Below, in pieces: positions 36,485 through 45,341 of a stretch of DNA of 64,000 nucleotides. Below the pieces are notes generated by a model. It was not told the DNA's origin. It saw nothing but the letters and a program-made list of their open reading frames with translations, and searched no databases. A program made the position numbers and the translations under genes. This DNA comes from Flavobacterium lutivivi. GTDB taxonomy: Bacteria; Bacteroidota; Bacteroidia; Flavobacteriales; Flavobacteriaceae. The stretch spans positions 1-64,000 of the forward strand of contig NZ_BMIM01000004.1 of NCBI RefSeq assembly GCF_014642275.1. The letters are read 5' to 3'. Position 1 is the first letter of the stretch; the number at the start of each line of letters is the position of its first letter.

Positions 36485-37669
36485 ATGAAAAAAATTACTT
36501 CATTACTTACATTATTTATTTTAATTACTTCTTGTGGTGTTCGTCAAACAAGAGAAATGATGACCTCTGGCGATTATGATGGTGCTATCAATAATGCTGT
36601 TGAAGGATTGAGAAGTAATAAAAATGCAAAAGGAAAACAAGACTACGTTTACATGCTTGAAGAATCATTTGCAAAAGCCAAAGAAAGAGATTTAAGAAAC
36701 ATAAATGCTTGGTTCAAAGATGCAAATCCTCAAAATCTTGAAAAAATATACAACACTTATGTTCAACTCAATTATCGTCAGGAATTGATAAGACCATTAT
36801 TGCCGTTAAAACTAATAAAAGAAGGTCGTGATGCTATTTTTCCATTTGATGACTACAGCGACCAAATTGTTAGCAGTAAAAATTCATTATCCAAATATCT
36901 ATATGACAATTCAAAAGCACTTTTAATCAATAAAGACAAACTGGTTATTCGCCGTGCTTATGATGATTTGGTTTACCTTGAAAGCCTAAGTCCAGGATAC
37001 AAAGATGTCAATAAATTGATTGATGAAGCTCAATTCAAAGGAACTGATTTTGTAAACGTATATACAAAAAACGAAACCAATATGGTTATTCCGAAAAGAT
37101 TGGAAGATGATTTATTGGACTTCAGCACCTATGGTTTGAACGATAAATGGACTGTTTATCACAGTAATCGTCAAAAAGGAATTGATTATGATTATGGATT
37201 AGTTGTTAACTTTCGTCAAATAAACATTTCACCAGAACAGGTTAAAGAAAAGCAGTTCCAAAAAGAGAAATTGATAAAAGTTGGAGTAAAAAATCTTGTA
37301 AATTCTAACGGACAAGTTGTTAAAGATTCGCTTGGAAATCCAATAAAGGTTGATGATATGCGAACTGTTAAAATCAGTATTTATGAATTTTCGCAGTCAA
37401 AAGCTTGTCAAGTAACCGCAAAGATTGATTACATAAATCTAAAAACCAATCAGTTAATCGAAACATTCCCTTTGTCTAGTGAATTCATTTTTTCAAATGT
37501 TTATGCAACCTACAAAGGAGATAAAAGAGCTTGTGAACAAGATTATTACAACACTTTTGATAAAAAAGCAGTTCCATTCCCATCAAATGAACAAATGGTT
37601 TTTGATGCTGGTCAAGACTTAAAAAATCAATTGAAAAGCTTAATTGCTAAAAATAAGTTTAGAAGATAA
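36485..37669 (+). CDS. Hypothetical lipoprotein
   Basis: I choose the ATG at 36485; the open frame extends 58 codons upstream but that part overlaps nnrD and lies upstream of a good promoter. The 394-residue product has a lipobox with Cys17 (LITSCGV). The N-terminal region (about 25-110) looks helical and TPR-like (MMTSGDYDGAINNAVEGLRSNKNAKGKQDYVYMLEESF). The C-terminal half is probably beta-rich. I know no function; it is probably an outer-membrane or periplasmic lipoprotein. A terminator follows. Confidence 0.8.
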   Translation: MKKITSLLTLFILITSCGVRQTREMMTSGDYDGAINNAVEGLRSNKNAKGKQDYVYMLEESFAKAKERDLRNINAWFKDANPQNLEKIYNTYVQLNYRQELIRPLLPLKLIKEGRDAIFPFDDYSDQIVSSKNSLSKYLYDNSKALLINKDKLVIRRAYDDLVYLESLSPGYKDVNKLIDEAQFKGTDFVNVYTKNETNMVIPKRLEDDLLDFSTYGLNDKWTVYHSNRQKGIDYDYGLVVNFRQINISPEQVKEKQFQKEKLIKVGVKNLVNSNGQVVKDSLGNPIKVDDMRTVKISIYEFSQSKACQVTAKIDYINLKTNQLIETFPLSSEFIFSNVYATYKGDKRACEQDYYNTFDKKAVPFPSNEQMVFDAGQDLKNQLKSLIAKNKFRR

Positions 37670-37694
37670 AAAAGTGGCGATTGCCACTTTTTTT
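37668..37694. terminator. Terminator between the lipoprotein and ytxJ genes
   Basis: AAAAGTGGC/GCCACTTTT with a 4-nt loop and flanking A and T runs. It overlaps the stop codon region of both convergent genes and can act on both strands. Confidence 0.88.
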
Positions 37695-38082
37695 ATACAA
37701 ATTTCTCTAAATCCTTAGCTTGAATATTCTCATGCGAAGCATGATAAACACAAACTCCATTTTTAATTACAAGAATTTGTGGTGATTGGTGAGTTACAAC
37801 AAATGTTTCCGCTACTTCATTTGAAATACTTCTATATTGTAGTAAATCCAAATAGTAAGCATCCATCTTGTCGCTTGAAATATTATATTTAGCTTCAAAA
37901 CTTCTCAACGCAGATTTACTAATAAAGCATCGTGTACTATGCTTGAAAATTACTATTGATTTTTGTTTGGATATTTCGATAATCTCTTCCAATTGATTTA
38001 TTGATTCCAATGGCAACCAATTCAATTTAGAAATCTCGCCTTGCTTTTCATTTGCGCCAAACATGCTATTAAATAAACTCAT
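37693..38082 (-). CDS. ytxJ: YtxJ/BrxC-like bacillithiol-system monothiol protein
   Basis: This 129-residue thioredoxin-fold protein has the family motif KHSTRCFISKSAL with a single cysteine, where the usual form is TRCPIS, so Pro is replaced by Phe. YtxJ (BrxC) proteins are proposed to remove bacillithiol from proteins. bshA, the first bacillithiol biosynthesis enzyme, is also in this window (57821-58966), which supports the role. It is divergent from clpB with a 156-bp gap that carries repeated CATTTTGAC elements. Confidence 0.85.
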   Translation of the reverse strand: MSLFNSMFGANEKQGEISKLNWLPLESINQLEEIIEISKQKSIVIFKHSTRCFISKSALRSFEAKYNISSDKMDAYYLDLLQYRSISNEVAETFVVTHQSPQILVIKNGVCVYHASHENIQAKDLEKFV

Positions 38083-38097
38083 AATTGTCTTGTTTTA

Positions 38098-38207
38098 AGT
38101 CATTTTGACTGATATTAATCACAAAAGTAATGAAAAATCAGCCATTTTGACTTGATTTCAATATTGGAACACAAATTGTCCTTTGCCATTTGACGTTTTC
38201 AAAACGT
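38098..38207 (+). promoter_or_regulatory. Repeated CATTTTGAC elements and palindromes upstream of clpB
   Basis: CATTTTGACTGAT (38101), CATTTTGACTTGAT (38143) and CATTTGAC (38187) form three similar elements. The first is within a 13-bp inverted repeat AGTCATTTTGACT (38098-38110), and the last runs into ACGTTTT-C-AAAACGT (38193-38207), a perfect 7-bp-arm palindrome. This is a plausible heat-shock regulatory region, but no known box can be named from sequence. Confidence 0.4.
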
Positions 38208-38238
38208 ATATCAAAACAACACAAAGGAGATAAAATAA

Positions 38239-40824
38239 ATGAACTTAAAAAATTTAACCATCAAATCGCAAGAAGCTTTGCAACAAGCACAGCAAATTGC
38301 ACAAGAAAATAACAATCCACAGCTTGAAAACGAACACATTTTTAAAGGTATTCTTGCTGTAGATGAAAATGTTACACCTTTTTTACTTAAAAAACTTAAT
38401 GTAAATATTGAACTTTTTCAAAAAGTATTAGATAGCACTATTCAAAGTTTTTCTAAAGTTCAAGGTAGCGAAATTATGCTTTCTCGTGATTCTGCAAATG
38501 CAGTAAACGAAGCAAATATCATCGCTAAAAAAATGAACGATGAATATACATCAATCGAACATTTAATCTTAGCTATTTTCAAATCAAAGAGTAAAGTTGC
38601 ACAGATTTTAAAAGATCAAGGTGTAACCGTAAAAGCTTTAGAAAGTGCAATTGCCGAACTTAGAAAAGGAGAAAGAGTAACTTCTGCATCAGCGGAAGAA
38701 ACTTATAATTCACTTAATAAATATGCTAAAAACCTAAACGAGTTAGCGCGCACAGGAAAGCTTGATCCAGTTATTGGTCGTGATGAAGAAATTCGAAGAG
38801 TGCTACAAATTCTTACTCGTAGAACAAAAAATAATCCGATGCTTATTGGTGAACCAGGTGTTGGTAAAACTGCCATTGCCGAAGGTTTAGCACACCGAAT
38901 TGTAGATGGTGATGTTCCAGAAAATTTAAAAGATAAAATTGTCTATTCACTCGATATGGGTGCATTGATTGCTGGTGCAAAATATAAAGGTGAATTTGAA
39001 GAACGATTGAAAGCCGTAGTAAAAGAAGTAACTTCTGCCGATGGTGATATTGTACTTTTTATTGATGAAATTCACACATTAGTTGGCGCTGGCGGTGGAG
39101 AAGGCGCAATGGATGCAGCAAATATTTTAAAACCTGCTTTGGCTCGTGGTGAGTTGAGAGCAATTGGTGCAACAACTTTGGACGAATATCAAAAATATTT
39201 TGAAAAAGATAAAGCATTAGAACGTCGTTTTCAAAAAGTAAATATTGATGAACCCGATACAGAAAGTGCCATTTCAATCTTGCGTGGTATCAAAGAAAAG
39301 TATGAAACACATCACAAAGTGCGCATTAAAGACGATGCCATAATTGCTGCTGTTGAACTTTCGCAGCGTTATATCACTAATCGTTTTTTACCAGATAAAG
39401 CCATTGATTTAATGGACGAAGCAGCTTCAAAATTGCGCATGGAAATTAATTCAAAACCAGAAGAGCTCGATGTTTTGGATAGAAAAATTATGCAACTAGA
39501 AATTGAAATTGAAGCCATTAAACGTGAGCAAGATGAAACCAAATTAAAATCACTTGGATTAGATTTAGCAAACTTAAAAGAAGAACGCAACGAGATTTTT
39601 GCAAAATGGAAATCGGAAAAAGAAGTTGTTGAAAACATTCAAAGTGCAAAACAACTAATTGAAGATTTTAAACTAGAAGCAGAACGTGCAGAACGTGATG
39701 GTGATTATGGAAAAGTAGCCGAAATTCGTTACGGAAAAATTAAAGAAGCTCAAGAAAAATTAGACGAATTTCAAAATCAATTAATTGAAAATCAAAAAGG
39801 ACAATCACTTATAAAAGAAGAAGTTACACATGACGATATTGCAGAAGTTGTAGCAAAATGGACTGGAATTCCAGTAACGAAAATGCTTCAAAGTGAACGT
39901 GAAAAATTACTAAAATTGGAAGATGAATTACACAAACGCGTTGTTGGTCAAGAAGAAGCTATTCAAGCTATTAGTGATGCTGTTCGTCGTAGTCGAGCTG
40001 GTTTACAAGATGCAAAAAAACCTATAGGTTCATTTTTATTCTTAGGAACTACTGGAGTTGGAAAAACCGAATTGGCAAAAGCACTTGCCGAATATCTCTT
40101 TGATGATGAAAATGCTATTACTCGAATTGATATGAGCGAATATCAAGAACGTCATAGTGTGAGTAGATTAGTTGGTGCACCTCCAGGATATGTGGGTTAT
40201 GACGAAGGTGGACAACTTACTGAAGCTGTTCGTAGAAAACCATATTCTGTAGTTTTATTAGACGAAATTGAAAAAGCGCATCCAGATACTTTTAATATTT
40301 TATTGCAAGTTCTTGATGAAGGTAGATTGACAGATAATAAAGGTCGTGTTGCCGATTTTAAAAATACTATTATCATTATGACTTCGAATATGGGAAGTCA
40401 TATTATTCAAGAAAAATTTGAAAACACAAAAAATATTGAAGCAGCATCAGAGTTGGCAAAAGTTGAAGTTCTTGGTTTATTAAAACAAACCGTTCGACCA
40501 GAGTTTTTAAACCGAATTGACGAAATCGTAATGTTTACTCCATTGAGCAATGAAAACATCAAACAAATTGTAGCTATACAACTTAAAAGTGTTACAAAAA
40601 TGCTTGCTCAACAACACGTTACTATGGATGCAACTCCAGAAGCAATAGATTATCTGGCTACAAAAGGTTTCGAACCAGAATTTGGAGCAAGACCAGTTAA
40701 ACGTTTAATACAACGTGAAGTGTTGAACCAGTTGAGTAAAGAAATTTTAGCTGGAACTATAAAAACTGATAGTATTATTCTTTTAGACAGTTTCGACGGA
40801 AAACTGGTATTTAGAAATCAGTAA
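38239..40824 (+). CDS. clpB: ATP-dependent chaperone ClpB
   Basis: The 861-residue AAA+ disaggregase has the full ClpB architecture: N-terminal Clp repeat domain (1-150), first AAA module (Walker A GEPGVGKT at about 206, then [10 protein letters not shown]), a coiled-coil middle domain (about 400-530, charged [12 protein letters not shown]) and a second AAA module (GTTGVGKT, about 607; [12 protein letters not shown] sensor 2 near the end). It works with DnaK to dissolve heat-induced aggregates. AAAGGAG lies just before the ATG, a clear Shine-Dalgarno-like sequence that is unusual for this window. A terminator follows. Confidence 0.98.
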   Translation: MNLKNLTIKSQEALQQAQQIAQENNNPQLENEHIFKGILAVDENVTPFLLKKLNVNIELFQKVLDSTIQSFSKVQGSEIMLSRDSANAVNEANIIAKKMNDEYTSIEHLILAIFKSKSKVAQILKDQGVTVKALESAIAELRKGERVTSASAEETYNSLNKYAKNLNELARTGKLDPVIGRDEEIRRVLQILTRRTKNNPMLIGEPGVGKTAIAEGLAHRIVDGDVPENLKDKIVYSLDMGALIAGAKYKGEFEERLKAVVKEVTSADGDIVLFIDEIHTLVGAGGGEGAMDAANILKPALARGELRAIGATTLDEYQKYFEKDKALERRFQKVNIDEPDTESAISILRGIKEKYETHHKVRIKDDAIIAAVELSQRYITNRFLPDKAIDLMDEAASKLRMEINSKPEELDVLDRKIMQLEIEIEAIKREQDETKLKSLGLDLANLKEERNEIFAKWKSEKEVVENIQSAKQLIEDFKLEAERAERDGDYGKVAEIRYGKIKEAQEKLDEFQNQLIENQKGQSLIKEEVTHDDIAEVVAKWTGIPVTKMLQSEREKLLKLEDELHKRVVGQEEAIQAISDAVRRSRAGLQDAKKPIGSFLFLGTTGVGKTELAKALAEYLFDDENAITRIDMSEYQERHSVSRLVGAPPGYVGYDEGGQLTEAVRRKPYSVVLLDEIEKAHPDTFNILLQVLDEGRLTDNKGRVADFKNTIIIMTSNMGSHIIQEKFENTKNIEAASELAKVEVLGLLKQTVRPEFLNRIDEIVMFTPLSNENIKQIVAIQLKSVTKMLAQQHVTMDATPEAIDYLATKGFEPEFGARPVKRLIQREVLNQLSKEILAGTIKTDSIILLDSFDGKLVFRNQ

Positions 40825-40837
40825 TAAACTTAGATTT

Positions 40838-40868
40838 TAAAACCTCAGAAAAATTTCTGAGGTTTTAT
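40838..40868 (+). terminator. clpB terminator
   Basis: AAAACCTCAGAAA/TTTCTGAGGTTTT is a perfect stem of 13 bp with a short loop and a following T-rich tract. Confidence 0.88.
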
Positions 40869-40917
40869 TTTTAATCCAATTGTTAATAACTTTAAACTTT
40901 TTGAAATAAAAAAAGAC

Positions 40918-40925
40918 TAAATTTG
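40918..40925 (+). promoter_or_regulatory. -7 box for the 2-oxoglutarate oxygenase gene
   Basis: TAAATTTG matches TAnnTTTG, 53 nt before the ATG. A TTG at 40901 gives only a 14-nt spacer, shorter than usual. Confidence 0.4.
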
Positions 40926-40978
40926 TAATCAGTATGCGATGTTAAGCGCATAAAAGTTATTAACAAAATTTTTTTAGT

Positions 40979-41932
40979 ATGCAACAAATTCCAAGTGTTG
41001 ACTTACGTGATTTCCTGTCGGATGATCCGGCACGTAAACAAAAATTTGTAAATGAAATCGGAAAAGCCTACGAAGAAATCGGCTTCGTAGCATTAAAAGG
41101 TCATTTTCTTGATGACAAATTAGTTGAAGATCTTTATGGTGAAGTTAGAAACTTCTTCAATCTTCCATTAGAAACAAAATCAAAGTATGAAATTCCAGGT
41201 ATTGGAGGACAACGTGGTTATGTTTCATTTGGTAAAGAACATGCCAAAGGTCGTTCTGCTGGAGATTTAAAGGAGTTTTGGCATTTTGGTCAATATGTAT
41301 CTGAAGGTTCAAAATGGGCTGGAGAGTATCCTGATAATGTTGAAGTTACAGAATTACCAAAATTCAACGAAGTAGGTAAAGAAGCCTATAAGATGTTAGA
41401 AAAAACAGGTATTTATGTTCTAAGAGCTTTGGCAATACACATTGGTTTAGATGAGTTTTATTTTGATAATTACATCAAAGATGGAAATTCAATTTTGAGA
41501 CCTATACATTACCCACCAATTACAGATGAACCAAAAGATGGAGCTGTTCGTGCTGCTGCTCATGGCGATATCAACTTGATTACACTTTTGATGGGTGCAC
41601 AAGGTAAAGGTTTACAAGTGCAAAACCATGATGGCGAATGGATTGATGCAATGGCTCAGCCAGATGAATTGATGATTAATGTTGGTGATATGTTATCGCG
41701 TCACACCAATAACAAATTGAAATCAACTATCCATCAAGTGGTTAATCCGCCAAGAGAATTATGGGGAACTTCAAGATATTCTATTCCATTCTTCATGCAT
41801 CCTGTGAGTGATATGAAATTAAATTGCCTAGAACAATGTATTGATGCAAACAATCCAAAACTATATGATGATATTACAGCTGGTGAGTTTTTGGATGAGC
41901 GTTTAGTTGAGCTAGGTTTGAAAAAAAAATAA
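40979..41932 (+). CDS. Isopenicillin N synthase-family 2OG-Fe(II) oxygenase
   Basis: The 317-residue protein has an N-terminal DIOX_N segment (IPSVDLRDFLSDD...GFVALKGHF) and the C-terminal oxygenase core. Iron ligands are the H-x-D pair in AAHGDINLITLL and the His in KLKSTIHQVVNPP; SRYSIPFFMHP supplies the Arg that binds 2-oxoglutarate. The family hydroxylates or desaturates small molecules; the substrate here is unknown. IPNS-like homologs are common in Bacteroidota outside any antibiotic cluster, and nothing nearby suggests beta-lactam biosynthesis. Confidence 0.88.
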   Translation: MQQIPSVDLRDFLSDDPARKQKFVNEIGKAYEEIGFVALKGHFLDDKLVEDLYGEVRNFFNLPLETKSKYEIPGIGGQRGYVSFGKEHAKGRSAGDLKEFWHFGQYVSEGSKWAGEYPDNVEVTELPKFNEVGKEAYKMLEKTGIYVLRALAIHIGLDEFYFDNYIKDGNSILRPIHYPPITDEPKDGAVRAAAHGDINLITLLMGAQGKGLQVQNHDGEWIDAMAQPDELMINVGDMLSRHTNNKLKSTIHQVVNPPRELWGTSRYSIPFFMHPVSDMKLNCLEQCIDANNPKLYDDITAGEFLDERLVELGLKKK

Positions 41933-41945
41933 ATATATACTAACT

Positions 41946-41996
41946 CATATTTCATAATTCCAAATTCCGCTTTAATTTCAGTTGGAATTTGGAATT
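41946..41996. repeat. Intergenic inverted repeat with 7-nt periodicity
   Basis: AATTCCAAATTCC (41956-41968) and GGAATTTGGAATT (41984-41996) are perfect 13-bp arms, each made of two heptads. The left side begins with CATATTTCATAATT, a 14-mer also found at 53467-53480. It lies between the oxygenase and the SUI1-family gene. Confidence 0.75.
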
Positions 41997-42021
41997 TGAT
42001 TTTTGAGTTTTTCAAAGAATT

Positions 42022-42354
42022 ATGGATTTACAAGAACAACTTAAAAAACTTTTTCCAGACCATCAGGTTTCAAACGAACCTGAAGAAACAAACGAAGTTG
42101 AACACGAATTGTATGTTCAAAAAGAACCTATGATTTGTAAATTTGAAAAAAGAAACGGGAAACCTACAACAATAATTGCTGGTTATGAAGGCGATGATGA
42201 AGATTTCAAGATTTTAGCAAAAGAAATAAAAGGTAAATTTGCTGTTGGGGGAAGTTTTAAAGATGGAGAAATTATTATTCAAGGAAACTATCGCGACAAA
42301 ATAATGGAATTTTTGCAGAAAAAAGGATTTAAAACAAAGCGAGTTGGTGGATAA
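42022..42354 (+). CDS. yciH: SUI1/YciH-family translation factor homolog
   Basis: The 110-residue protein has the eIF1/SUI1 domain: CKFEKRNGKPTTIIAGYEG, LAKEIKGKFAVGGSFKDGEIIIQGNYRDKIMEFLQKKGFKTKRVGG, with the basic loop and GGS motif conserved. YciH-type proteins bind the 30S subunit and are thought to affect start-site choice. The family is not essential in E. coli. It follows the oxygenase across an inverted repeat and may be on a separate transcript. Confidence 0.93.
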   Translation: MDLQEQLKKLFPDHQVSNEPEETNEVEHELYVQKEPMICKFEKRNGKPTTIIAGYEGDDEDFKILAKEIKGKFAVGGSFKDGEIIIQGNYRDKIMEFLQKKGFKTKRVGG

Positions 42355-42362
42355 TTACTTCA

Positions 42363-42740
42363 TTATCTCATCTTAAACCCAACTGGAGCTTTAAGTTTCG
42401 ATTTCTCATACATGTTTAAATACAGCACAACTGTATCTTTACTTCCTTCGTAAACAACACTATAAATATCTAGCATTCCAAAGCCGAATTCACTGCTTTT
42501 CGACTGAAACTCGCAACAACTCCCGTTTCTTTTGAACCATACTTTTTCTCCATTTGGACCTGTCAATGAGTTCAAATATTCCTTTTCATAAATTGGTCCA
42601 TTGAGCACACCACCAACTTTTATTGGATTATCTTTTGAATAGCCATAAGTTGCATCAGCTACTGGTTCCTTTGAAACAGTAGATGAACTAGAACATGAAA
42701 CCAAAAAAATAATTATCAACGATAAAAGAATTTTTTTCAT
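42363..42740 (-). CDS. Hypothetical lipoprotein
   Basis: The 125-residue protein has a lipobox with Cys16 (FLVSCSSSS). The mature part contains NPIKVGGVLNGPIYEKEYLNSLTGPNGEKVWFKRNGSCCEF and a C-terminal VVLYLNMYEKSKLKAPVGFKMR, a compact beta-type domain. I recognise no known function. The gene follows the methyltransferase on the same strand by 11 nt. Confidence 0.65.
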   Translation of the reverse strand: MKKILLSLIIIFLVSCSSSSTVSKEPVADATYGYSKDNPIKVGGVLNGPIYEKEYLNSLTGPNGEKVWFKRNGSCCEFQSKSSEFGFGMLDIYSVVYEGSKDTVVLYLNMYEKSKLKAPVGFKMR

Positions 42741-42751
42741 GGAATTGATAT

Positions 42752-43372
42752 TTATGGATTATTTCTTTTTTCAAAGTTACAAAATATAAAATTTTGAACC
42801 GTGTTAAACGGCGTTATATGATCTTCAAAAATACACTCCTTCATTTGAAAGTTCTCTTTGAATAATTCATCCATTTTTTCTGATGAATATTGTGTGATGT
42901 TCAAACCACTGCATTTCAATGGTCCATTAGTTGAAAATGTTGATAAAATCAATTGTTTTTCTACGAATTCATTAACTAGAGAAACGTAGTTTTCAATCTG
43001 ATTTTCCTCTGTTAAAAAATGAAAAGCTGCTCTGTCATGCCAAATATCATATTTATGTTTTGGTTTAAAATCATTGATGTCACAAACAATCCATGTTACA
43101 TTGTTTGATAAATCTCCCAGTCTTTTTTGAGCTCTTATTATAGCTAAACTAGAAATATCTAGAACGGTAATATTTGTATAACCTTCGGCGAGAAGAAAAT
43201 CGACCAACAAACTATCGCCACCACCAACATCAATGATATTCAATGATTTATCAGTCGAATTGTTAAGTATTAATTCGAGTGAAGTTTTGGGAACTTCTTG
43301 TGTCCAACTTACTTCGCTAGGTGTTTTATTTGCATAAACATTTTCCCAATGTTCTTTAAAACTTGTAGTCAT
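42752..43372 (-). CDS. Class I SAM-dependent methyltransferase
   Basis: The 206-residue protein has the Rossmann methyltransferase core: motif I NIIDVGGGDSLLVDFLL, motif II acid ITVLDIS, ARRAFHF-type segment IWHDRAAFHFLTEENQ and C-terminal strands. It resembles the small-substrate methyltransferases (thiopurine or tellurite type). The substrate is unknown. It is upstream of a small lipoprotein gene and divergent from the nucleoside phosphorylase. Confidence 0.88.
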   Translation of the reverse strand: MTTSFKEHWENVYANKTPSEVSWTQEVPKTSLELILNNSTDKSLNIIDVGGGDSLLVDFLLAEGYTNITVLDISSLAIIRAQKRLGDLSNNVTWIVCDINDFKPKHKYDIWHDRAAFHFLTEENQIENYVSLVNEFVEKQLILSTFSTNGPLKCSGLNITQYSSEKMDELFKENFQMKECIFEDHITPFNTVQNFIFCNFEKRNNP

Positions 43373-43436
43373 ACATAATTAAGATTTATTTAATTTTTAA
43401 AATTACCAAATAATCTAAACATAACACATTTGTCAG

Positions 43437-43467
43437 TTGATTATTCTTTAAAATGATTTATCTTTGT
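43437..43467 (+). promoter_or_regulatory. Promoter of the nucleoside phosphorylase gene
   Basis: TTG (43437-43439), a 20-nt spacer and TATCTTTG (43460-43467) match the Bacteroidota consensus, with the ATG 29 nt downstream. Confidence 0.65.
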
Positions 43468-43495
43468 TGTTTGCACTTTTTTAAAATAAACCATT

Positions 43496-44362
43496 ATGAT
43501 TGCATCATCAGAATTAATATTAAACCCAGATGGAAGTGTTTATCACTTAAATCTAAAACCAGAACATATTGCTAAAGACATCATCTTTGTTGGTGATCAA
43601 AATAGAGTTGAAAAAATTACCAAACATTTTGAAAAGATTGAGTTTTCTCAACAAAAACGTGAGTTCAAAACACAAACAGGAATTTATAAAGGAAAACGAA
43701 TTACTGTGATGTCATCGGGAATTGGTCCAGATAATATTGACATAGTAATGAATGAATTGGATGCTTTGGTAAACATTGATTTGAAAACGCGAGAAGTTAA
43801 AGAAGAATTGACTTCGTTAAACATCGTTCGCATTGGAACTTCGGGTTCGCTACAAGCTGATATTCCATGCGATAGTTTTGTTATGAGCCAATACGGGCTT
43901 GGTTTAGACAACATGCTTCGCTCCTATTTAATTGATGAAATCTCAGAAACCGCAATGGAAGAAGCCTTCATTAAACAAACCAATTGGGACATGAAAAAAG
44001 GTCGACCATATGTAATAAAAGGAAGTGAAGTTCTCGAAAAACGTCTAGAAAGCAATAGAATTTTCAAAGGATTTACTGGTACAGCTGGTGGATTTTATGG
44101 TCCACAAGGACGAGTTCTACGTTTGGCTATTCAAGATCCTGAATTGAATAGTAAAATGGATAGTTTTGAATTTGAAGGTGTCAGAATGACCAATCTTGAA
44201 ATGGAAACTGGAGCTATTTATGGTCTTGGAAAACTACTTGGTCACGAATGTTTATCATTGAACGCAATCATTGCCAATCGTGCTACAGGAACTTTTAGCG
44301 ATGATCCATACAAAGCGGTTGATGCCTTGATTGAATATACTTTGGATAAATTGTCTGAGTAA
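43496..44362 (+). CDS. Nucleoside phosphorylase (uridine phosphorylase-like)
   Basis: The 288-residue protein is a member of the PNP/UDP family: VGDQNRVEKI, SSGIGPDNIDIVMNELDAL, RIGTSGSLQADIP (phosphate-binding) and NLEMETGAIYGLGKLLGHECLSLNAIIANRATGTF, where the EMET motif holds the ribose. It cleaves a nucleoside with phosphate to base plus ribose-1-phosphate, probably in pyrimidine salvage. The exact substrate is not certain. It has its own promoter; a VOC protein gene follows 36 nt later. Confidence 0.88.
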   Translation: MIASSELILNPDGSVYHLNLKPEHIAKDIIFVGDQNRVEKITKHFEKIEFSQQKREFKTQTGIYKGKRITVMSSGIGPDNIDIVMNELDALVNIDLKTREVKEELTSLNIVRIGTSGSLQADIPCDSFVMSQYGLGLDNMLRSYLIDEISETAMEEAFIKQTNWDMKKGRPYVIKGSEVLEKRLESNRIFKGFTGTAGGFYGPQGRVLRLAIQDPELNSKMDSFEFEGVRMTNLEMETGAIYGLGKLLGHECLSLNAIIANRATGTFSDDPYKAVDALIEYTLDKLSE

Positions 44363-44398
44363 ATTAATTAGGATTTACGAATTTTTAAAGCATTATAA

Positions 44399-44782
44399 AT
44401 GACTTTTAGATTTGCAAGACATACCAATAATTTAGAGCAACTTAAAGTATTTTATATTGATGTCTTAGGTTTTGAATTGCTCGGTAGTTTTGAAAATCAC
44501 GAAGGTTATGATGGCATATTTGTTGGTAAAGCAAATGAAAATTGGCATTTAGAATTTACACAAACATCTGAAAAAGTCAATCATTCTTTTGATGATGATG
44601 ACATTTTAGTTTTTTATCCTAATACAAAGATTGAGTTTGATTTTATTATTGAAAAATTAAAAACAAACAAAATTGAATTTATCGAAGCAAAAAATCCATA
44701 CTGGAAAATAAATGGTAAAACGATTTTGGATCCTGATGGTTTTCACATAATTATCTCTGATTTAAAAACAAAATGGACATAA
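44399..44782 (+). CDS. VOC (glyoxalase/dioxygenase-fold) protein
   Basis: The 127-residue protein has the paired beta-alpha-beta units of the VOC superfamily: FARHTNNLEQLKVFYIDVLGFELLGSF, then WHLEFT and the C-terminal DPDGFHIIIS. The family includes glyoxalase I and fosfomycin and bleomycin resistance proteins, but no specific function is visible. Its 3' end overlaps the start of the GNAT gene by 10 bp, so the two are translated together. Confidence 0.85.
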   Translation: MTFRFARHTNNLEQLKVFYIDVLGFELLGSFENHEGYDGIFVGKANENWHLEFTQTSEKVNHSFDDDDILVFYPNTKIEFDFIIEKLKTNKIEFIEAKNPYWKINGKTILDPDGFHIIISDLKTKWT

Positions 44783-45324
44783 TACTAGAAACAAAACGAC
44801 TACTTCTTCGTCCGCTAGAATTATCGGATGCCGAAGCGATGTTTGCAATGGATAACAATCCAAATGTGCACAAATACCTGTGGCAACAACCAACTCAAGA
44901 TATTAGTGAAACCATTAAGATTATCGAGTACATTCACAAACAGTATGATGAAAATAAGATTGGACGTTTTGCTACTATTCTTAAAGAAACTGAAGAATTT
45001 ATTGGCTGGACAGGAATAAAATACATCAACGATCATGTAGAAAACGGAAATACCAATTTCTATGACTATGGTTATCGACTTGCTGAAAAATTTTGGAACA
45101 AAGGTTATGCAACTGAGGCAACTGAATTTTGGTTAGATTATGGTTTTAATCAAATGAAAATTGAAATTATAAATGCTTATACTCATGCAGAAAATGGTGC
45201 TTCGAATAGAGTTTTAAGCAAATGTGGAATGCAATTCATGGAAGATTATCCAGATAAAGATGGTGTAATTTGGAAATGGTGGCAATTGGAAAGTACGAAA
45301 TACGAGGGAAGAAATACGAAGTAA
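44773..45324 (+). CDS. GNAT N-acetyltransferase with a repeat-derived C-terminus
   Basis: The 183-residue Acetyltransf_3-type protein begins with LETKRLLLRPLELSDAEAMFAM and has GYRLAEKFWNKGYATEATEFWLDYGFNQMKIEIINAYTHAENGASNRVLSKCGM, the acetyl-CoA fold. The core ends near WKWWQLE. The last ten residues (STKYEGRNTK) are encoded by the heptanucleotide repeat at 45292-45326, so the tail seems to be a repeat read through in frame. It overlaps the VOC gene and precedes the substrate-binding-like gene. The substrate is unknown. Confidence 0.85.
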   Translation: MDIILETKRLLLRPLELSDAEAMFAMDNNPNVHKYLWQQPTQDISETIKIIEYIHKQYDENKIGRFATILKETEEFIGWTGIKYINDHVENGNTNFYDYGYRLAEKFWNKGYATEATEFWLDYGFNQMKIEIINAYTHAENGASNRVLSKCGMQFMEDYPDKDGVIWKWWQLESTKYEGRNTK

Positions 45325-45326
45325 AA
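45292..45326 (+). repeat. Heptanucleotide array at the end of the GNAT gene
   Basis: Five units, AGTACGA-AATACGA-GGGAAGA-AATACGA-AGTAAAA, cover the final codons and the stop of the acetyltransferase and extend toward the next start codon. The units match the TACGA family in the thrB-thrC gap. Only one orientation is present. Confidence 0.7.
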
Positions 45327-45341
45327 ATCTTGATACGAAAA

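Noticed and set aside
40979-41932. Beta-lactam biosynthesis
   Set aside because: The oxygenase is only IPNS-family; no ACV synthetase or acyltransferase gene is near.
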